Below, piece by piece: positions 1 to 9,189 of a DNA stretch of 64,000 bases (the stretch's first letter is position 1; each line of letters starts with the position of its first letter). The notes beneath the pieces are model-generated. The model was not told the origin of the DNA, made no database searches, and saw only the letters and a program-made list of their open reading frames with translations. The DNA is from Azospirillum canadense (GTDB taxonomy: Bacteria > Pseudomonadota > Alphaproteobacteria > Azospirillales > Azospirillaceae). The stretch is from positions 694,501-758,500 of the forward strand of contig NZ_JAOQNG010000007.1 in assembly GCF_025961225.1 (NCBI RefSeq), read 5' to 3'. The translations under genes and the position numbers were made by a program.

Positions 1-990
1 GCCGAGGGTCGCCAGCGGGGCGGCGGCGGGATCGGTGCTCAGAAACGCCTGCGGCGGTTTCTCGCCTTCGCCGTCACGCACCAGCAGCCAGCGGATCGCC
101 ACTTGGCGGCCGGGGTGATGCCAAATGGCCGTGCCCGAGGCGAGGTCGAGCCGCCGCTCCGTCTTGCCGTACCAGCCGCGCAGCGTCACCCGCTGCCACA
201 CGGTCGCTGGATCAACCAGCCGCTCGTTCAGCGTGGGCAGCCGCGCTCCCTTCACGCGCGGTCGCCCCAGGGTCCGCGCGGTGCGCGCCGGGGCCGGCTC
301 GTACAGCCCGGCATCCAGGCGCAAGCGGGTGATCACGGTGAGGTGTGCGGCGACGGCGCGCAACAGCTCAATGGCCGAAAAGCCGCTGTCAGCCACGGCG
401 ATCACGGTCCGGTCGGGCAGCCAGCGGGCGGTCTGCAACAACGCCTGCCGCGCCTGGTCGGGCAGCGGCTTGTGCCGCCGGCCCTGGCTCTGCGCGGCGC
501 GTTCGGAGGGCGCCAGCACGCTGAGGAAGGGCAGAGCCCAGACAGCGCCGGCCCACGGCACGGGGGCGAGCAGCATGACGCACAGCCAGCGCAGGCCGCT
601 GACCTTGACGAAGTGGCCGTGGCTGGAGCGCACCGGGTCACGGTAGATGCCGCGTAGGGCGATCCGTTTGCCCCAGCGACGCTCGATGGTGTCGTCGAGG
701 GCGATGACCACCGGCCCATGCGGCACCAGAGCGCTGACGAGGAGGTGCAGCAGCACGCGTGCGACGCGCCGGGCCGACCAGCGGGCGGTGCTCAGCACGC
801 GGTGATAGACGGCGAAGCTTGGGACCTGCTCCAGGCCCATGACGCGCAGCGCGCCCGTGACGGTGCGCCGGCCGGGGCACAGCACAGCCCCGGCGACCAG
901 CACCTGGACGTGGTGCCAGGTCGCGGCGGAAAAGCAGCCGATGAAGGGCCAAAGCCACTGGACCAAAGGGCGCGGGACCGTGTTGACCAT
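1..990 (-). CDS. IS701/IS4-type DDE transposase, C-terminus cut by window edge
   Basis: Reading the minus strand from the ATG at 990 gives an open frame of 330 codons that runs off the window. Near residue 90 it has the block VVIALDDTIERRWGKRI, the first-aspartate region of DDE_5-type transposases, followed by GIYRDPVRSSHGHFVKVSGL. A second acidic block, VIAVADSGFSAIELLRAVA, lies near residue 190. The family (IS701-like, IS4 superfamily) is assigned from these motifs. The start faces the neighbouring plus-strand gene. Whether the element is complete cannot be judged because its 3' end is missing. Confidence 0.75.
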   Translation of the reverse strand, partial: MVNTVPRPLVQWLWPFIGCFSAATWHHVQVLVAGAVLCPGRRTVTGALRVMGLEQVPSFAVYHRVLSTARWSARRVARVLLHLLVSALVPHGPVVIALDDTIERRWGKRIALRGIYRDPVRSSHGHFVKVSGLRWLCVMLLAPVPWAGAVWALPFLSVLAPSERAAQSQGRRHKPLPDQARQALLQTARWLPDRTVIAVADSGFSAIELLRAVAAHLTVITRLRLDAGLYEPAPARTARTLGRPRVKGARLPTLNERLVDPATVWQRVTLRGWYGKTERRLDLASGTAIWHHPGRQVAIRWLLVRDGEGEKPPQAFLSTDPAAAPLATLG

Positions 991-1006
991 GAAGGCGCTC
1001 CGAGGG

Positions 1007-1330
1007 ATGGCGCCACGGCAACCCGTGCCGGGGGAGGAGATCACGACGGCCACCAAAAGTGACGCGCTGCGCGAGCGCATCGCGGCCTTCGCCTTTCCGC
1101 ACGGCGGGGTCGAGGTGGTGCGCGTCAACCGCGGCTACACGCTCTACAGCCGCCGAACCGGCGGGCCGGTGGCTCGCCTACGCCCGACCGGACGCGACGA
1201 TACGGTTCAGGTGCTCTGGTGGCGTCGCGATGCCTGGGCCGCTCCCGGCGACTTCGGGTCCGTCATCATGCCGCTCGACGAGGCGCTCGACTTCATCGCC
1301 ACCGAGAGCTTCTTCTGGATCAACGCCTGA
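1007..1330 (+). CDS. Small DUF3024-like protein
   Basis: The predicted product is about 107 residues. The convincing part is the last 90: an ALRERIAAF start, a central GYTLYSRR and PVARLRP block, a WWRRDAW segment, and the C-terminal LDEALDFIATESFFWI. This order resembles DUF3024 proteins, which have ARxRY, a W-rich strand and a final FWG-type motif; function is unknown. The start is uncertain: in-frame ATGs lie at 989 and 1007, the former overlapping the start codon of the divergent transposase, and a GTG at 1025 is closer to a GGGGAGG run. It may have been truncated or re-started by the neighbouring IS. Confidence 0.45.
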   Translation: MAPRQPVPGEEITTATKSDALRERIAAFAFPHGGVEVVRVNRGYTLYSRRTGGPVARLRPTGRDDTVQVLWWRRDAWAAPGDFGSVIMPLDEALDFIATESFFWINA

Positions 1331-1641
1331 CCTCAAGCGCTCAAAACGTGCAAGGACCAGCTCAGACGTTGCAACAGAACCGCTGTCTCCCCCGACATTG
1401 GTTCAGCGGCTGCCGCCGATACAACGTGCACGTATGGTTTGCCAATTTCCACACACGGTCTATGGATTTGGAAATGGAGATCACAACCTCCGGCAAATCG
1501 TGAACCGGCTCACAGCCCGCAGGCCGCGATCGACACATCATGTCTCTCGACGGCGCCGAACGGACAAACCCCTGACGATCCGGCCGGCCGTCGCGGAGAA
1601 GGACAATCCCGCCTTCCCGGAACCTCGAACACAGGAGAGCC
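1331..1641 (+). other. Leader region upstream of the RiPP cluster
   Basis: No gene is seen here. It should hold the promoter and leader for the cluster starting at 1642. Visible structure includes a 10-bp palindrome ACGTGCACGT at 1424-1433 and inverted ATTTCCA / TGGAAAT arms at 1445-1451 and 1469-1475. The segment at 1346-1374 (ACGTGCAAGGACCAGCTCAG...) closely resembles 34547-34575 in this window. No clear -35/-10 pair could be assigned. Confidence 0.35.
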
Positions 1642-1863
1642 ATGATGAGCAAGATGGAAAAGTCGTCCGAAGCCGTCGCCGACGTGAAGCCGGTGGACAT
1701 CGCCGATCTGGAAGCCGTGGTCGGCGGCGTCGGCGTCACGCAGTCGCAGATCGTCGGCGGGAGCGTCCAGACCAAGGCCTACACCACCATGTGCTGGTCG
1801 ACCATGTGCTGGCGTCCGGGCACCAACGTCAACCCCGTCATCAACCCCGTGCTCAAGAAGTAA
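1642..1863 (+). CDS. Double-glycine RiPP precursor peptide with twin TMCW motif
   Basis: A 73-residue peptide preceded by AGGAG five bases before the ATG (a second ATG follows directly). Residues 1-29 form an acidic leader ending in DIADLEAVVGG, a double-glycine site of the kind cut by C39 peptidases. A second GG follows at 39-40 (SQIVGG), so the core is either 44 or 33 residues. The core contains TTMCW and STMCW (residues 48-57), giving two (S/T)-x-x-C spacings, T48/C51 and S53/C56, followed by a basic, proline/valine-rich tail. The next genes encode split LanB enzymes and a C39 exporter, so it is the probable substrate. Similarity to a known lanthipeptide was not recognised. Confidence 0.85.
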   Translation: MMSKMEKSSEAVADVKPVDIADLEAVVGGVGVTQSQIVGGSVQTKAYTTMCWSTMCWRPGTNVNPVINPVLKK

Positions 1864-2013
1864 GGCGGCCGGCGCCCCCGACCGCAGCGTTCGACGAGGC
1901 CGGCCCGCGCAATCGGGCCGGTTTCGACGGACCCCAACCAAAGCGTCGGAGGACCGGTCGCGCAACGCGTCCGTCCCCAGGATCGGCGCACGACCTCCGC
2001 GGGGAGACAGGAC

Positions 2014-3846
2014 ATGGCACGCACACCGGACCGCCGGCTCCAGGACCATGTGGCGATCGATGTCGGTTACCGCGACGACACGCGTTTCGGCGGCATGGTC
2101 TCCGACCGGATCGAAACGGAACTCCGCCGCCGCGCCGCCGCGGTGCTTCCCCAGGATTTGATGGCCGACCAGGCGGCCGCGTGGTCCGCCCTGATGCGCG
2201 CCGACGCCTTCGGCGGGCTGTACGAGACGCCGACCCACCTGCGCAAAGACTGGCTCTATCCCGACACCGCCGCCATCGCCCCCGACCGCCTCGACGTGAC
2301 GAACATGGCCGCCGGCCGGGGCTGCACCGTCGCCATCGGCGCCGGCCTCGTCCAGGAGCTTGCCGGCTGGATCGGCGACTGGCAGCGCACCGCCCGGCGC
2401 CCGCGCCATCCAGCTGCCGCCGCCCTGTTCGACGCCATCGACGATGCCGGCGCCTTCGCGCCGCCTCCCAACGCCGAAACCGACGACCCTGAAGAGGCCC
2501 CACGGAACCGGGTCACGTTCCTCGGCCACGCCACCGCCCTGGTGGACACCGGACGGACGCGCGTGCTCGTCGACCCCTTCTTCCTGGCCCACTCGCCGGG
2601 CGGCGCCTACCGGCCGCTGCCCTTCCCGCGCTGGGCGGTGGACGGCATCCTGATCACCCACTCCCACCCCGATCACTTTCATCCCGGCACCCTGCTGCGC
2701 TTCGGCCCGGACGTTCCGATCCTGGTGCCGGCGGTCGACCGGGAATCGGCGTTGTCCGTGGACATGGCGCATCGCCTGCGCGAACTGGGCTTCCGCCGCG
2801 TGGAGACGGTCACCTGGTGGCAGGAGCGCCGGATCGGCGACGCCCTTATCACCGCCCTGCCCTTCTATGGGGAGCAGCCGACCGCCGATGCCGTCCTTCA
2901 CCCCGAGCTGCGCAACGTCGGCAACGTGTGGAGTGTCGCCGCCAATGGCCGCCGGATCGCGTTCTGCGCGGACTCCGGCCGGGATTGCGCCGGCGACACG
3001 CGCAACGTGGCGACCGAAGACCGCCGGCGCGCGGGTCCGCTGGACGCGCTGTTCTGCGGCTACCGGTCGTGGTCGCTGTATCCGGTCCAGTATGTGGCGA
3101 CCTCCGTCGCGCGCTACGCCCTGTTCGTTCCACCGGACCTTCGGCTGGTCCGCCACACCATCATGAACGGCGCCGACGAGGCGCTGGACATCGCCGAGCG
3201 CTGGGGCGCGCGGACTCTCGTTCCCTACGCCGACGGCGGCGCGCCCTGGTACTGGGAGAACGGGCTCGGCCCCGTCCTCGACCGGCTGGCCGATCCCGGC
3301 GACCATTTCGACCCGCCGCCGGAGGTCGTCACCACCGCCGCCGAACGCCGCGCCAGCCACTTCACCGCGGTGGCCTCCCCCGTGCGGGTGCGCATCGCCC
3401 GCCCCGGCGACGCCTTCGACCCCGGCGACCCCGGCGTCGCGACGGCGCGCCGGCCCGGTTACGCCTGGCCCTACGACGCGGCGCCCGAGCCCACCCCCCA
3501 ACCCGGCCCCTTCGACGAACCCGTGCTGCTGGCGCGCAAGAAAGCGCTGTTGCGCGTGCTCGCCGCCGACGCGGTTCGCGCCGCCGGGCTGGAGGTGACG
3601 GCGGAGCAGGTGCAGGCCGTGGCCGACACCGTGCGCCGCCGCGGGCGGCTGACCCGCCGCGACGACATGCTGGCCTGGCTCGCCGCGAACGGCCTGACCA
3701 CCGACGACTTCTCCCGCATGATGACGGAGTGGGCCGCCGCCCTGCTGCTGGAGGACCATTTCGCCGAGGAGGTCGACCGCCGGCTCCACGGCCAGATGGC
3801 CCTGCACGCGCTCGCCATGGCGGCGGAAGCCGCACCAGAGGCCTGA
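2014..3846 (+). CDS. Metallo-beta-lactamase-fold protein of the RiPP cluster
   Basis: A 610-residue protein with three parts. The N-terminal 160 residues are unrecognised. An UlaG/Lactamase_B_3-type MBL domain spans about residues 165-400, with GHATALVDTG, HSHPDH at residues 216-221 (HxHxDH metal motif) and FCADSGRD. A helical C-terminal extension of about 130 residues follows a proline-rich linker. GGGGAGA precedes the ATG. The gene starts 150 bp after the precursor and ends one base before the dehydratase gene, so they are probably co-transcribed. MBL proteins of this group hydrolyse esters, lactones or phosphodiesters. Its role here is unknown; it could act on the modified peptide or an intermediate. 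No signal peptide is seen, so it is probably cytoplasmic. Confidence 0.8.
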   Translation: MARTPDRRLQDHVAIDVGYRDDTRFGGMVSDRIETELRRRAAAVLPQDLMADQAAAWSALMRADAFGGLYETPTHLRKDWLYPDTAAIAPDRLDVTNMAAGRGCTVAIGAGLVQELAGWIGDWQRTARRPRHPAAAALFDAIDDAGAFAPPPNAETDDPEEAPRNRVTFLGHATALVDTGRTRVLVDPFFLAHSPGGAYRPLPFPRWAVDGILITHSHPDHFHPGTLLRFGPDVPILVPAVDRESALSVDMAHRLRELGFRRVETVTWWQERRIGDALITALPFYGEQPTADAVLHPELRNVGNVWSVAANGRRIAFCADSGRDCAGDTRNVATEDRRRAGPLDALFCGYRSWSLYPVQYVATSVARYALFVPPDLRLVRHTIMNGADEALDIAERWGARTLVPYADGGAPWYWENGLGPVLDRLADPGDHFDPPPEVVTTAAERRASHFTAVASPVRVRIARPGDAFDPGDPGVATARRPGYAWPYDAAPEPTPQPGPFDEPVLLARKKALLRVLAADAVRAAGLEVTAEQVQAVADTVRRRGRLTRRDDMLAWLAANGLTTDDFSRMMTEWAAALLLEDHFAEEVDRRLHGQMALHALAMAAEAAPEA

Positions 3847-3847
3847 C

Positions 3848-6187
3848 ATGGATGCGCCGACCCCCCACTACCGTGGCCCCGCGCACGAACTGGCGCCACG
3901 CGTTGTCGTCCGAGCGTCGCTGTTCCCGCTGTCGCGGCTGGACGCCTTCGCCGCCCCCGGTCTGGTGCGCGACGCGCTGTCCGACCTGGACGACGCGGCC
4001 TTCGCCGGACGCTACGCGGAGGCCATGGTGGCGCAGCAGGCCACTCTGGTGGCACAGACCCTGGACGACCCGGCCTTCGCCCGCGCGCTGGCCTTTTCCA
4101 GCCCGGCGGCGTACTGGCGTCTGGCGGCCAAGCCGCCGTCCCCCGCGCGCGACAAGAAGTCCCGGCAGGCCGAGCAGGCGCTCTACCGCTGGCTCGCCCG
4201 CGCCGCTTGGCGCAGCACGCCCTGCGACCTGTGGGCCGGCACCATTCTCGCCTCCTGGGGCTCCCGGACCTCCGTGCGCCCGGCGCGTGCGCGCTACAGC
4301 ATCGCCCCCGACGTGGCGCCGCTGGCCGCGCTGTTTTCCGGTGTGGCCGCGCGCCCGCCGCACCGGACGCGGGGACGCTTCGCGCTCGTCGCCGGGCTCA
4401 CCCGCGTGACGTCGGAGGACGGCAGTGCGCCTTGCTGGGTCCTGCCCGCCTCCTCCGGCCGTCCCCCCGTGACCGCGGCCCCGGTGGTCGACCAAGCGAT
4501 GACCGCTCTGGGCGGCCCCCCGCGCCGCTTCGAGCGCTGCGTGCGCCGCGTCGCCCAGGCCACCGGCCGCGACGCCGAGGGCGCCCGCCGCCTCTGCCTC
4601 GCGCTGGTGGCCGCGGGGCTGCTCACCGGCGGTCTGGCCTTTCCGCAGACCTTCACCACCGTGTGGGAAACTCTAGCCGACGCCGGCCGCCGCCTCGGCG
4701 GGGCAAAGGGCGGCCATGAGGGCGGGCTGTGGCGGGCGGCGGTCGCCGACCTGCGCGCGACCTGCCGCCGCCTGGAAGCCACGCTGGACCAAGCCACGCC
4801 GGAAGCGGTGCTCGCTGCCCAGGACGAGGTCGGCGCCCGCGTCGCCCGGCTCGCCGCCGACCTTAGCCTGCCCGATCCGGGGCCGGTCGCGCTGCGCTGC
4901 GACGCGGGCCTGCCGGCCCGGGTCACGCTGGGCGCTGATCAGCGCGACCGCCTGACGGCCCTGCTGGAGGAGGTCGACCGCTTCGAGTTGGAGCACGGCC
5001 TTGCCGCCGCCTGCGCCGACCTGCACGTCCGCCGCACCCTCGCCGCAGCCCCGTCCCCGGCTGTGGACGCACCCAGCCGGACTGCCGCCGACTGGGCCGC
5101 CGTTGCCCGCGCGCTGGAGCCGGGCGGGGTGCTGGACGCGCGCGTCCGGGGCTGGGAGCGCTGGCTGGCGACCGGTCTGCCGCCGCTTTCCGCCGGTGAC
5201 CCGCTGCCCCCGCCCCCGCCGCAGGGAACCTTCGTCGTGCGGGCGGGTGCGGACGCGCTGACCGTCGTCGGGCTGGCCGGGGAAAGCGCCATGGCCTTTT
5301 CCCGCCTGGGCGGGTTGCACGGTGGCCCGGCCTGGAGCCAGTTGACCGCGTGGTGCGGCGAACGTCTCAGGCAGGCCGCAGAAGCCGGCGGCATCGACCT
5401 GCGCCGCCTCGCCCCGCCGCCTGGCGTCGCCCACAACGCCCTGGCGACGCCCCGGCGGATGCGGCTGCCGCTGATCGACCCGTGGAGGGCCGCTGATATT
5501 CCCACGATCGGGCGCGCTGGTCCCGACGCGCCGGTGCTCGCGCGCCAAGCCGGCCAGAGACGGCCGATGCCCGTGAGCCGCCAAGGACGGCCGATGGCGG
5601 TGGTTGGCACCTGCTCTGTCGACCTCGGGTTGTTCGGCGCCGCGGCTGAAGCGCTGCTGCTGACCGGCGGGCGCGTTCTGGCGCCCTGGTACGATCCCGA
5701 GGCTCTGCCCTTTGCGACCGAGACGGCAGACGGCGCGCAAACCGGCGCCGTGCTGTCGCGGCCCCTCCGCCTCGCCGTTGGCGCGGTGATCCGCCCAGGC
5801 CGTCTGACGCTGACCGGCCCGTCGCTGGCCGGTCTGCTGGAGGCGCCCAACGCCGCCGTCCGCTTCCGCCGCTGGTGTCGGCTGATGGCGGCGCACGGAT
5901 CGGCGGCGCACGGAGTGCCCGAACTCGTCACCGTCACTCGCCTTGGGGAGCCGCCGCTGGCCGTACGGTGGGGCAGCCCGCTGGCGGTCGAGGCCGCCTT
6001 GCGCGGGCTGCCGGCCACCTTGCCTCATCTTGTCGTCGCCGCGCCGGACCCGACCGGCTTTCTGCTCTTCGCCACCGGAGACCGCCATGCCACGGAAATC
6101 GCCCTGCCCTTCCATCGGCGCCACCACGCCTGGTCGCGCGACCGCGCCGGACGGACGCCGCTGGCTGCAGATCAACGCCGCGCCTGA
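3848..6187 (+). CDS. LanB-type lanthipeptide dehydratase, glutamylation half
   Basis: A 779-residue protein matching the N-terminal LanB domain: RASLFPLSRLD near residue 24, then LYRWLARAAWRSTPCDLWAG at about residues 110-130, which corresponds to the family's Y-L-x-R-a-x-x-R-x-TP-fgL-fAG block. A late segment (LSRPLRLAVGAVIRPGRLTL, then GVPELVTVTRLGEPPLAVRW) resembles the end of the domain. Family members glutamylate Ser/Thr of a precursor using glutamyl-tRNA. The elimination domain is absent and is encoded by the next gene, so this is a split LanB as in thiopeptide clusters. It starts one base after the MBL gene and overlaps the next gene by 101 bp. The residues are highly Ala/Pro/Arg-rich. 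Confidence 0.85.
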   Translation: MDAPTPHYRGPAHELAPRVVVRASLFPLSRLDAFAAPGLVRDALSDLDDAAFAGRYAEAMVAQQATLVAQTLDDPAFARALAFSSPAAYWRLAAKPPSPARDKKSRQAEQALYRWLARAAWRSTPCDLWAGTILASWGSRTSVRPARARYSIAPDVAPLAALFSGVAARPPHRTRGRFALVAGLTRVTSEDGSAPCWVLPASSGRPPVTAAPVVDQAMTALGGPPRRFERCVRRVAQATGRDAEGARRLCLALVAAGLLTGGLAFPQTFTTVWETLADAGRRLGGAKGGHEGGLWRAAVADLRATCRRLEATLDQATPEAVLAAQDEVGARVARLAADLSLPDPGPVALRCDAGLPARVTLGADQRDRLTALLEEVDRFELEHGLAAACADLHVRRTLAAAPSPAVDAPSRTAADWAAVARALEPGGVLDARVRGWERWLATGLPPLSAGDPLPPPPPQGTFVVRAGADALTVVGLAGESAMAFSRLGGLHGGPAWSQLTAWCGERLRQAAEAGGIDLRRLAPPPGVAHNALATPRRMRLPLIDPWRAADIPTIGRAGPDAPVLARQAGQRRPMPVSRQGRPMAVVGTCSVDLGLFGAAAEALLLTGGRVLAPWYDPEALPFATETADGAQTGAVLSRPLRLAVGAVIRPGRLTLTGPSLAGLLEAPNAAVRFRRWCRLMAAHGSAAHGVPELVTVTRLGEPPLAVRWGSPLAVEAALRGLPATLPHLVVAAPDPTGFLLFATGDRHATEIALPFHRRHHAWSRDRAGRTPLAADQRRA

Positions 6188-6980
6188 CGGGACACCCGGG
6201 GCGGACCGCGCCATCCTGCTCTCCGTCGCCGAGGCGGCGGGCCGGCTTCGGAGGGAGCGCGTGCTCGACCTGTGGTTCTGGCAGCGCAAGGAGCCGGGCC
6301 TGCGCCTGCGCTTTCGCGCCCGGCCGGGCCGGGAGGAGGACGCCTCGGCGGCGCTGGCGCCGGTCCTGCGCGGCCTCGTCCGGCGGGGCGTCGCGCGGCG
6401 CTGGTCGGCCAGCGTCTATGAGCCGGAGGTCCATCTGTTCGGCGGCCCGGCCATGATGGAGGCGGCCCACCGCTGGGCCTTGGCCGATGCCGCGGTGCAG
6501 GCGGCCTCGCTGGCCCGGGGCGGCACCGGAGTCACGCCCGCGGTGCTGACGCTGGCGGTGCTGAACGACCTGTTCCGCCGCGGCTGCGACAGCGGACCGG
6601 AGGAGGTGTGGGACGTCTGGTGCCGGCTGGCGGCCATGCACGACATCATCCCCGGCGCTGGACGCCCGTTGCCGGTCGTCGGGTTGGAGGACATCGCCGC
6701 GCTGGCGCCGGAAGCGTGCCAGGCCATGGCCGCGGCGAACGCGCGGCTGGCCTCTGCGTTGTCCCGCGCCTGGAGCACCGGCCGCCTGACGACCGGACGG
6801 CGGGCGGCCCTGTCCATGGTTGCGCTCTTCCACTGGAACCGTCTTGGCCTGGAGCCGGACATTCGCCGGCGCCTGATCGACGGCATGACCGCCGCCCTCG
6901 ACCCGCACAGCGGCATGGAGGCGATCCTGCGCGCATACCGCGCCGCCGTCAGTTCCGCCCCGGCCTGCGCCGGCGTGTGA
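6087..6980 (+). CDS. LanB C-terminal (SpaB_C / thiopeptide-type) elimination protein
   Basis: A 297-residue protein. The ATG at 6087 is preceded by GGAG with seven-base spacing and lies inside the 3' end of the upstream dehydratase gene. The pattern RRWLQINAAPDG, then a run ending VLDLWFWQRKEPGLRLRFRA is typical of the SpaB_C domain (W..(Y/I), wFfiRY.dpg.HLRlRf), which removes glutamate to leave dehydroalanine or dehydrobutyrine. The middle and C-terminal parts are helical, with FHWNRLGL near residue 250. Together with 3848-6187 it should form a functional two-part dehydratase. No LanC-type cyclase gene follows. Confidence 0.85.
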   Translation: MPRKSPCPSIGATTPGRATAPDGRRWLQINAAPDGTPGADRAILLSVAEAAGRLRRERVLDLWFWQRKEPGLRLRFRARPGREEDASAALAPVLRGLVRRGVARRWSASVYEPEVHLFGGPAMMEAAHRWALADAAVQAASLARGGTGVTPAVLTLAVLNDLFRRGCDSGPEEVWDVWCRLAAMHDIIPGAGRPLPVVGLEDIAALAPEACQAMAAANARLASALSRAWSTGRLTTGRRAALSMVALFHWNRLGLEPDIRRRLIDGMTAALDPHSGMEAILRAYRAAVSSAPACAGV

Positions 6981-7041
6981 GACCGGCCAAAGCGACGGCC
7001 GGCCTCCTGCTCTATCACCCGGCCCGACTGGGAGGTGTCGC

Positions 7042-9189
7042 ATGTCCTTCACCGTTGCCTGGACCCGACGACGGGTGCCCTATGTGCCGCAGATGGAACT
7101 GGCCGAGTGCGGCTGCGCCTGCCTGCTGATGCTGCTCCACCACCACGGCGCCGCCGTTCCGCTGGACGAGGTGCGCGCCGCCTGCGGTGCGTCGCGCGAC
7201 GGCGTGTCGGCCGCTGCGCTGGCGCGGGCCGCCGCCGGCTTTGGGCTGGAGGTCCAGGGCTACCGGCTGCCCGCCGGGGCGCTGGGCACGGTGTCGCTGC
7301 CGGCCGTCGCGCACTGGCAAGGTTCGCACTTCGTCGTGGTCGAGCGGGTCGCGCGCGGGCGCGTTTGGATCGTCGACCCGCGGTCTGGACGGCGCCGCCT
7401 GCCCATGGCGGCGGTTGAGGCCGCCTTCACCGGAATCGTCCTGTGCATGACGCCGGGCGCGGCTTTCACCCCCTGCAAGGCGACCGGCGGCCTGCAGCGT
7501 TATGCCCAGGCGCTGCGCGGCCGGGGTGCCGCCCTGGCGGCGCTGCTCGCCGCCTCGTTGCTGCTGGAGGGGCTGTCGCTGGCCGTCCCGGCGGCGACGC
7601 AACGCGTCGTGGACGCCCTTTCGACGGACGGTCCGCTCGCCGCGGGAATCGCTCTGATCGCCGGCGCCGGCGCCGGGCGGCTGCTGCTCACCCTGGCGCG
7701 CGACCTCATCATGAACGCGGTGCAGATGCACACGGAGCGCGCGCTGATGGACCGCGTCATCGGCCACCTGATGCGCCTGCCGCCCACCTTCCTGCTGCAA
7801 CGGGCCCCCGGCGACCTGATGCAGCGCGCCGAGGCCACCGGCGACCTCCGCGCGGCGCTCGTCGGGGTGGTCATGGCGCTTCTGGACGGGCTTTTCGTGC
7901 TCGGGCTCGCCGGGCTGTTGCTGTCCTACCACGCCGGGCTGGGCCTCCTGGCGCTCGCCGTCGCCGGCGTTCGGCTGCCGCTGCTCGGGTTGTTCAGCGG
8001 TGCCCGCGGCGATGCGGCAACGGCGGAGATGGCCATGCGCGGCCGCGAGACCGGCACCGCCATGGATGCCCTCTCCGCGCCGGAGGCGGTGCGCGGCCTC
8101 GGCCTGTCCGCCCGCCTGACCGAACGCTACACCGACCATCTCGGCGACCGCCTCGTCGCGGAGCGCGCGCGCGACCGCGTCCAGCACGTTCACGCCCTGG
8201 TGCTGCAAGGCTACGACGCGGCGGCTTCGGCGCTGATGCTGGGGCTGGGCACGCTGGCGGTGCTGGACGGCGGTTTGACGCTGGGCGGCTTCGGCGCCTT
8301 CGCCGCCGTGCAGGGCATGCTGGATGGGCCGCTGCACGCGTTGGCGACTCTGGCCGACCGCATCGTCCAGCTCCGCGCTGTGCGGGCGCGGATCGATGAC
8401 ATCCTGGATTTCCGGCCCGAGCGCGACGACGGCATCGCCCCGGTGCGCCTGGAAGGCGCCATCCGCCTGACCGGTGCCGGCTACGCCCACGCGCCGGGCG
8501 GGCCCGCGGTGCTGTCCGGCATCGACCTGACGGTCGCCCCCGGCGAGATGGTCGCCATCGTCGGGCCGTCCGGCGCTGGCAAATCGACGCTGGGCCGGCT
8601 GATGCTGGGCCTGCTCGACGCCCGCGCGGGAGGGGTGTCGATCGACGGCCGGCCGGTGGCCGCCTACCGGCCGGAGGCGTTGCGCCGCCGCTTCGGCATC
8701 GTCCTGCAGGAGCCTTTCCTGTTCGACGGCACGGTGCGCGAGAACCTGACGCTCTTCGCCCCCGGTGCCAACGACGCCGCGCTGTGGACCGCGTGCCGGC
8801 TGGCCGCCGTGGACGAGGTGGTCTCGGCGCTGCCGCAGGGGATCGACACGCCGCTGGGTGAAGGCGGCGCGCGCCTGTCCGGCGGGCAACGCCAGCGGCT
8901 GACGCTGGCCCGCGCGCTGGCCGGTGACCCGGACATCCTGCTGCTCGACGAGGCGACCAGCGCGCTCGACGCTGCCACGGAGGCGCGGGTCCACGCCAAC
9001 CTGGCGCGGATCCGCCGCACCCGCATCGTCATCGCCCACCGCCTCGCCACCGTCCGGAACGCCGACCGCATTCTGGTGCTGGACCGGGGCGTCATCGTCC
9101 AGCGGGGCCGCTTCGCCGAATTGGCGTCTCGACCCGGCCCGTTCCGATCTCTTCTGGAGGCGACGCAACATGCAAGCCCGGTTCCCTGA
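7042..9189 (+). CDS. C39 peptidase-containing ABC exporter for the RiPP
   Basis: A 715-residue bacteriocin-type exporter. Residues 1-125 are a C39 peptidase: Q17, catalytic Cys23 in AECGCACLLM, His96 in QGSHFVVV and Asp112 in IVDPRSG. A six-helix transmembrane domain occupies about 160-450. The nucleotide-binding domain has Walker A GPSGAGKST (about 508-516), LSGGQ at 612-616 and Walker B ILLLDEATSALD. GGGAGG precedes the ATG. It should remove the leader of the 1642-1863 peptide after GG and export the core. It overlaps the next gene by 20 bp. Confidence 0.92.
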   Translation: MSFTVAWTRRRVPYVPQMELAECGCACLLMLLHHHGAAVPLDEVRAACGASRDGVSAAALARAAAGFGLEVQGYRLPAGALGTVSLPAVAHWQGSHFVVVERVARGRVWIVDPRSGRRRLPMAAVEAAFTGIVLCMTPGAAFTPCKATGGLQRYAQALRGRGAALAALLAASLLLEGLSLAVPAATQRVVDALSTDGPLAAGIALIAGAGAGRLLLTLARDLIMNAVQMHTERALMDRVIGHLMRLPPTFLLQRAPGDLMQRAEATGDLRAALVGVVMALLDGLFVLGLAGLLLSYHAGLGLLALAVAGVRLPLLGLFSGARGDAATAEMAMRGRETGTAMDALSAPEAVRGLGLSARLTERYTDHLGDRLVAERARDRVQHVHALVLQGYDAAASALMLGLGTLAVLDGGLTLGGFGAFAAVQGMLDGPLHALATLADRIVQLRAVRARIDDILDFRPERDDGIAPVRLEGAIRLTGAGYAHAPGGPAVLSGIDLTVAPGEMVAIVGPSGAGKSTLGRLMLGLLDARAGGVSIDGRPVAAYRPEALRRRFGIVLQEPFLFDGTVRENLTLFAPGANDAALWTACRLAAVDEVVSALPQGIDTPLGEGGARLSGGQRQRLTLARALAGDPDILLLDEATSALDAATEARVHANLARIRRTRIVIAHRLATVRNADRILVLDRGVIVQRGRFAELASRPGPFRSLLEATQHASPVP

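Noticed and set aside
1510..3849. A 779-codon open frame on the minus strand opposite the precursor and MBL genes
   Set aside because: It is antisense to genes with clear motifs and ribosome binding sites, and its product is a low-complexity Gly/Arg/His-rich shadow typical of GC-rich DNA.
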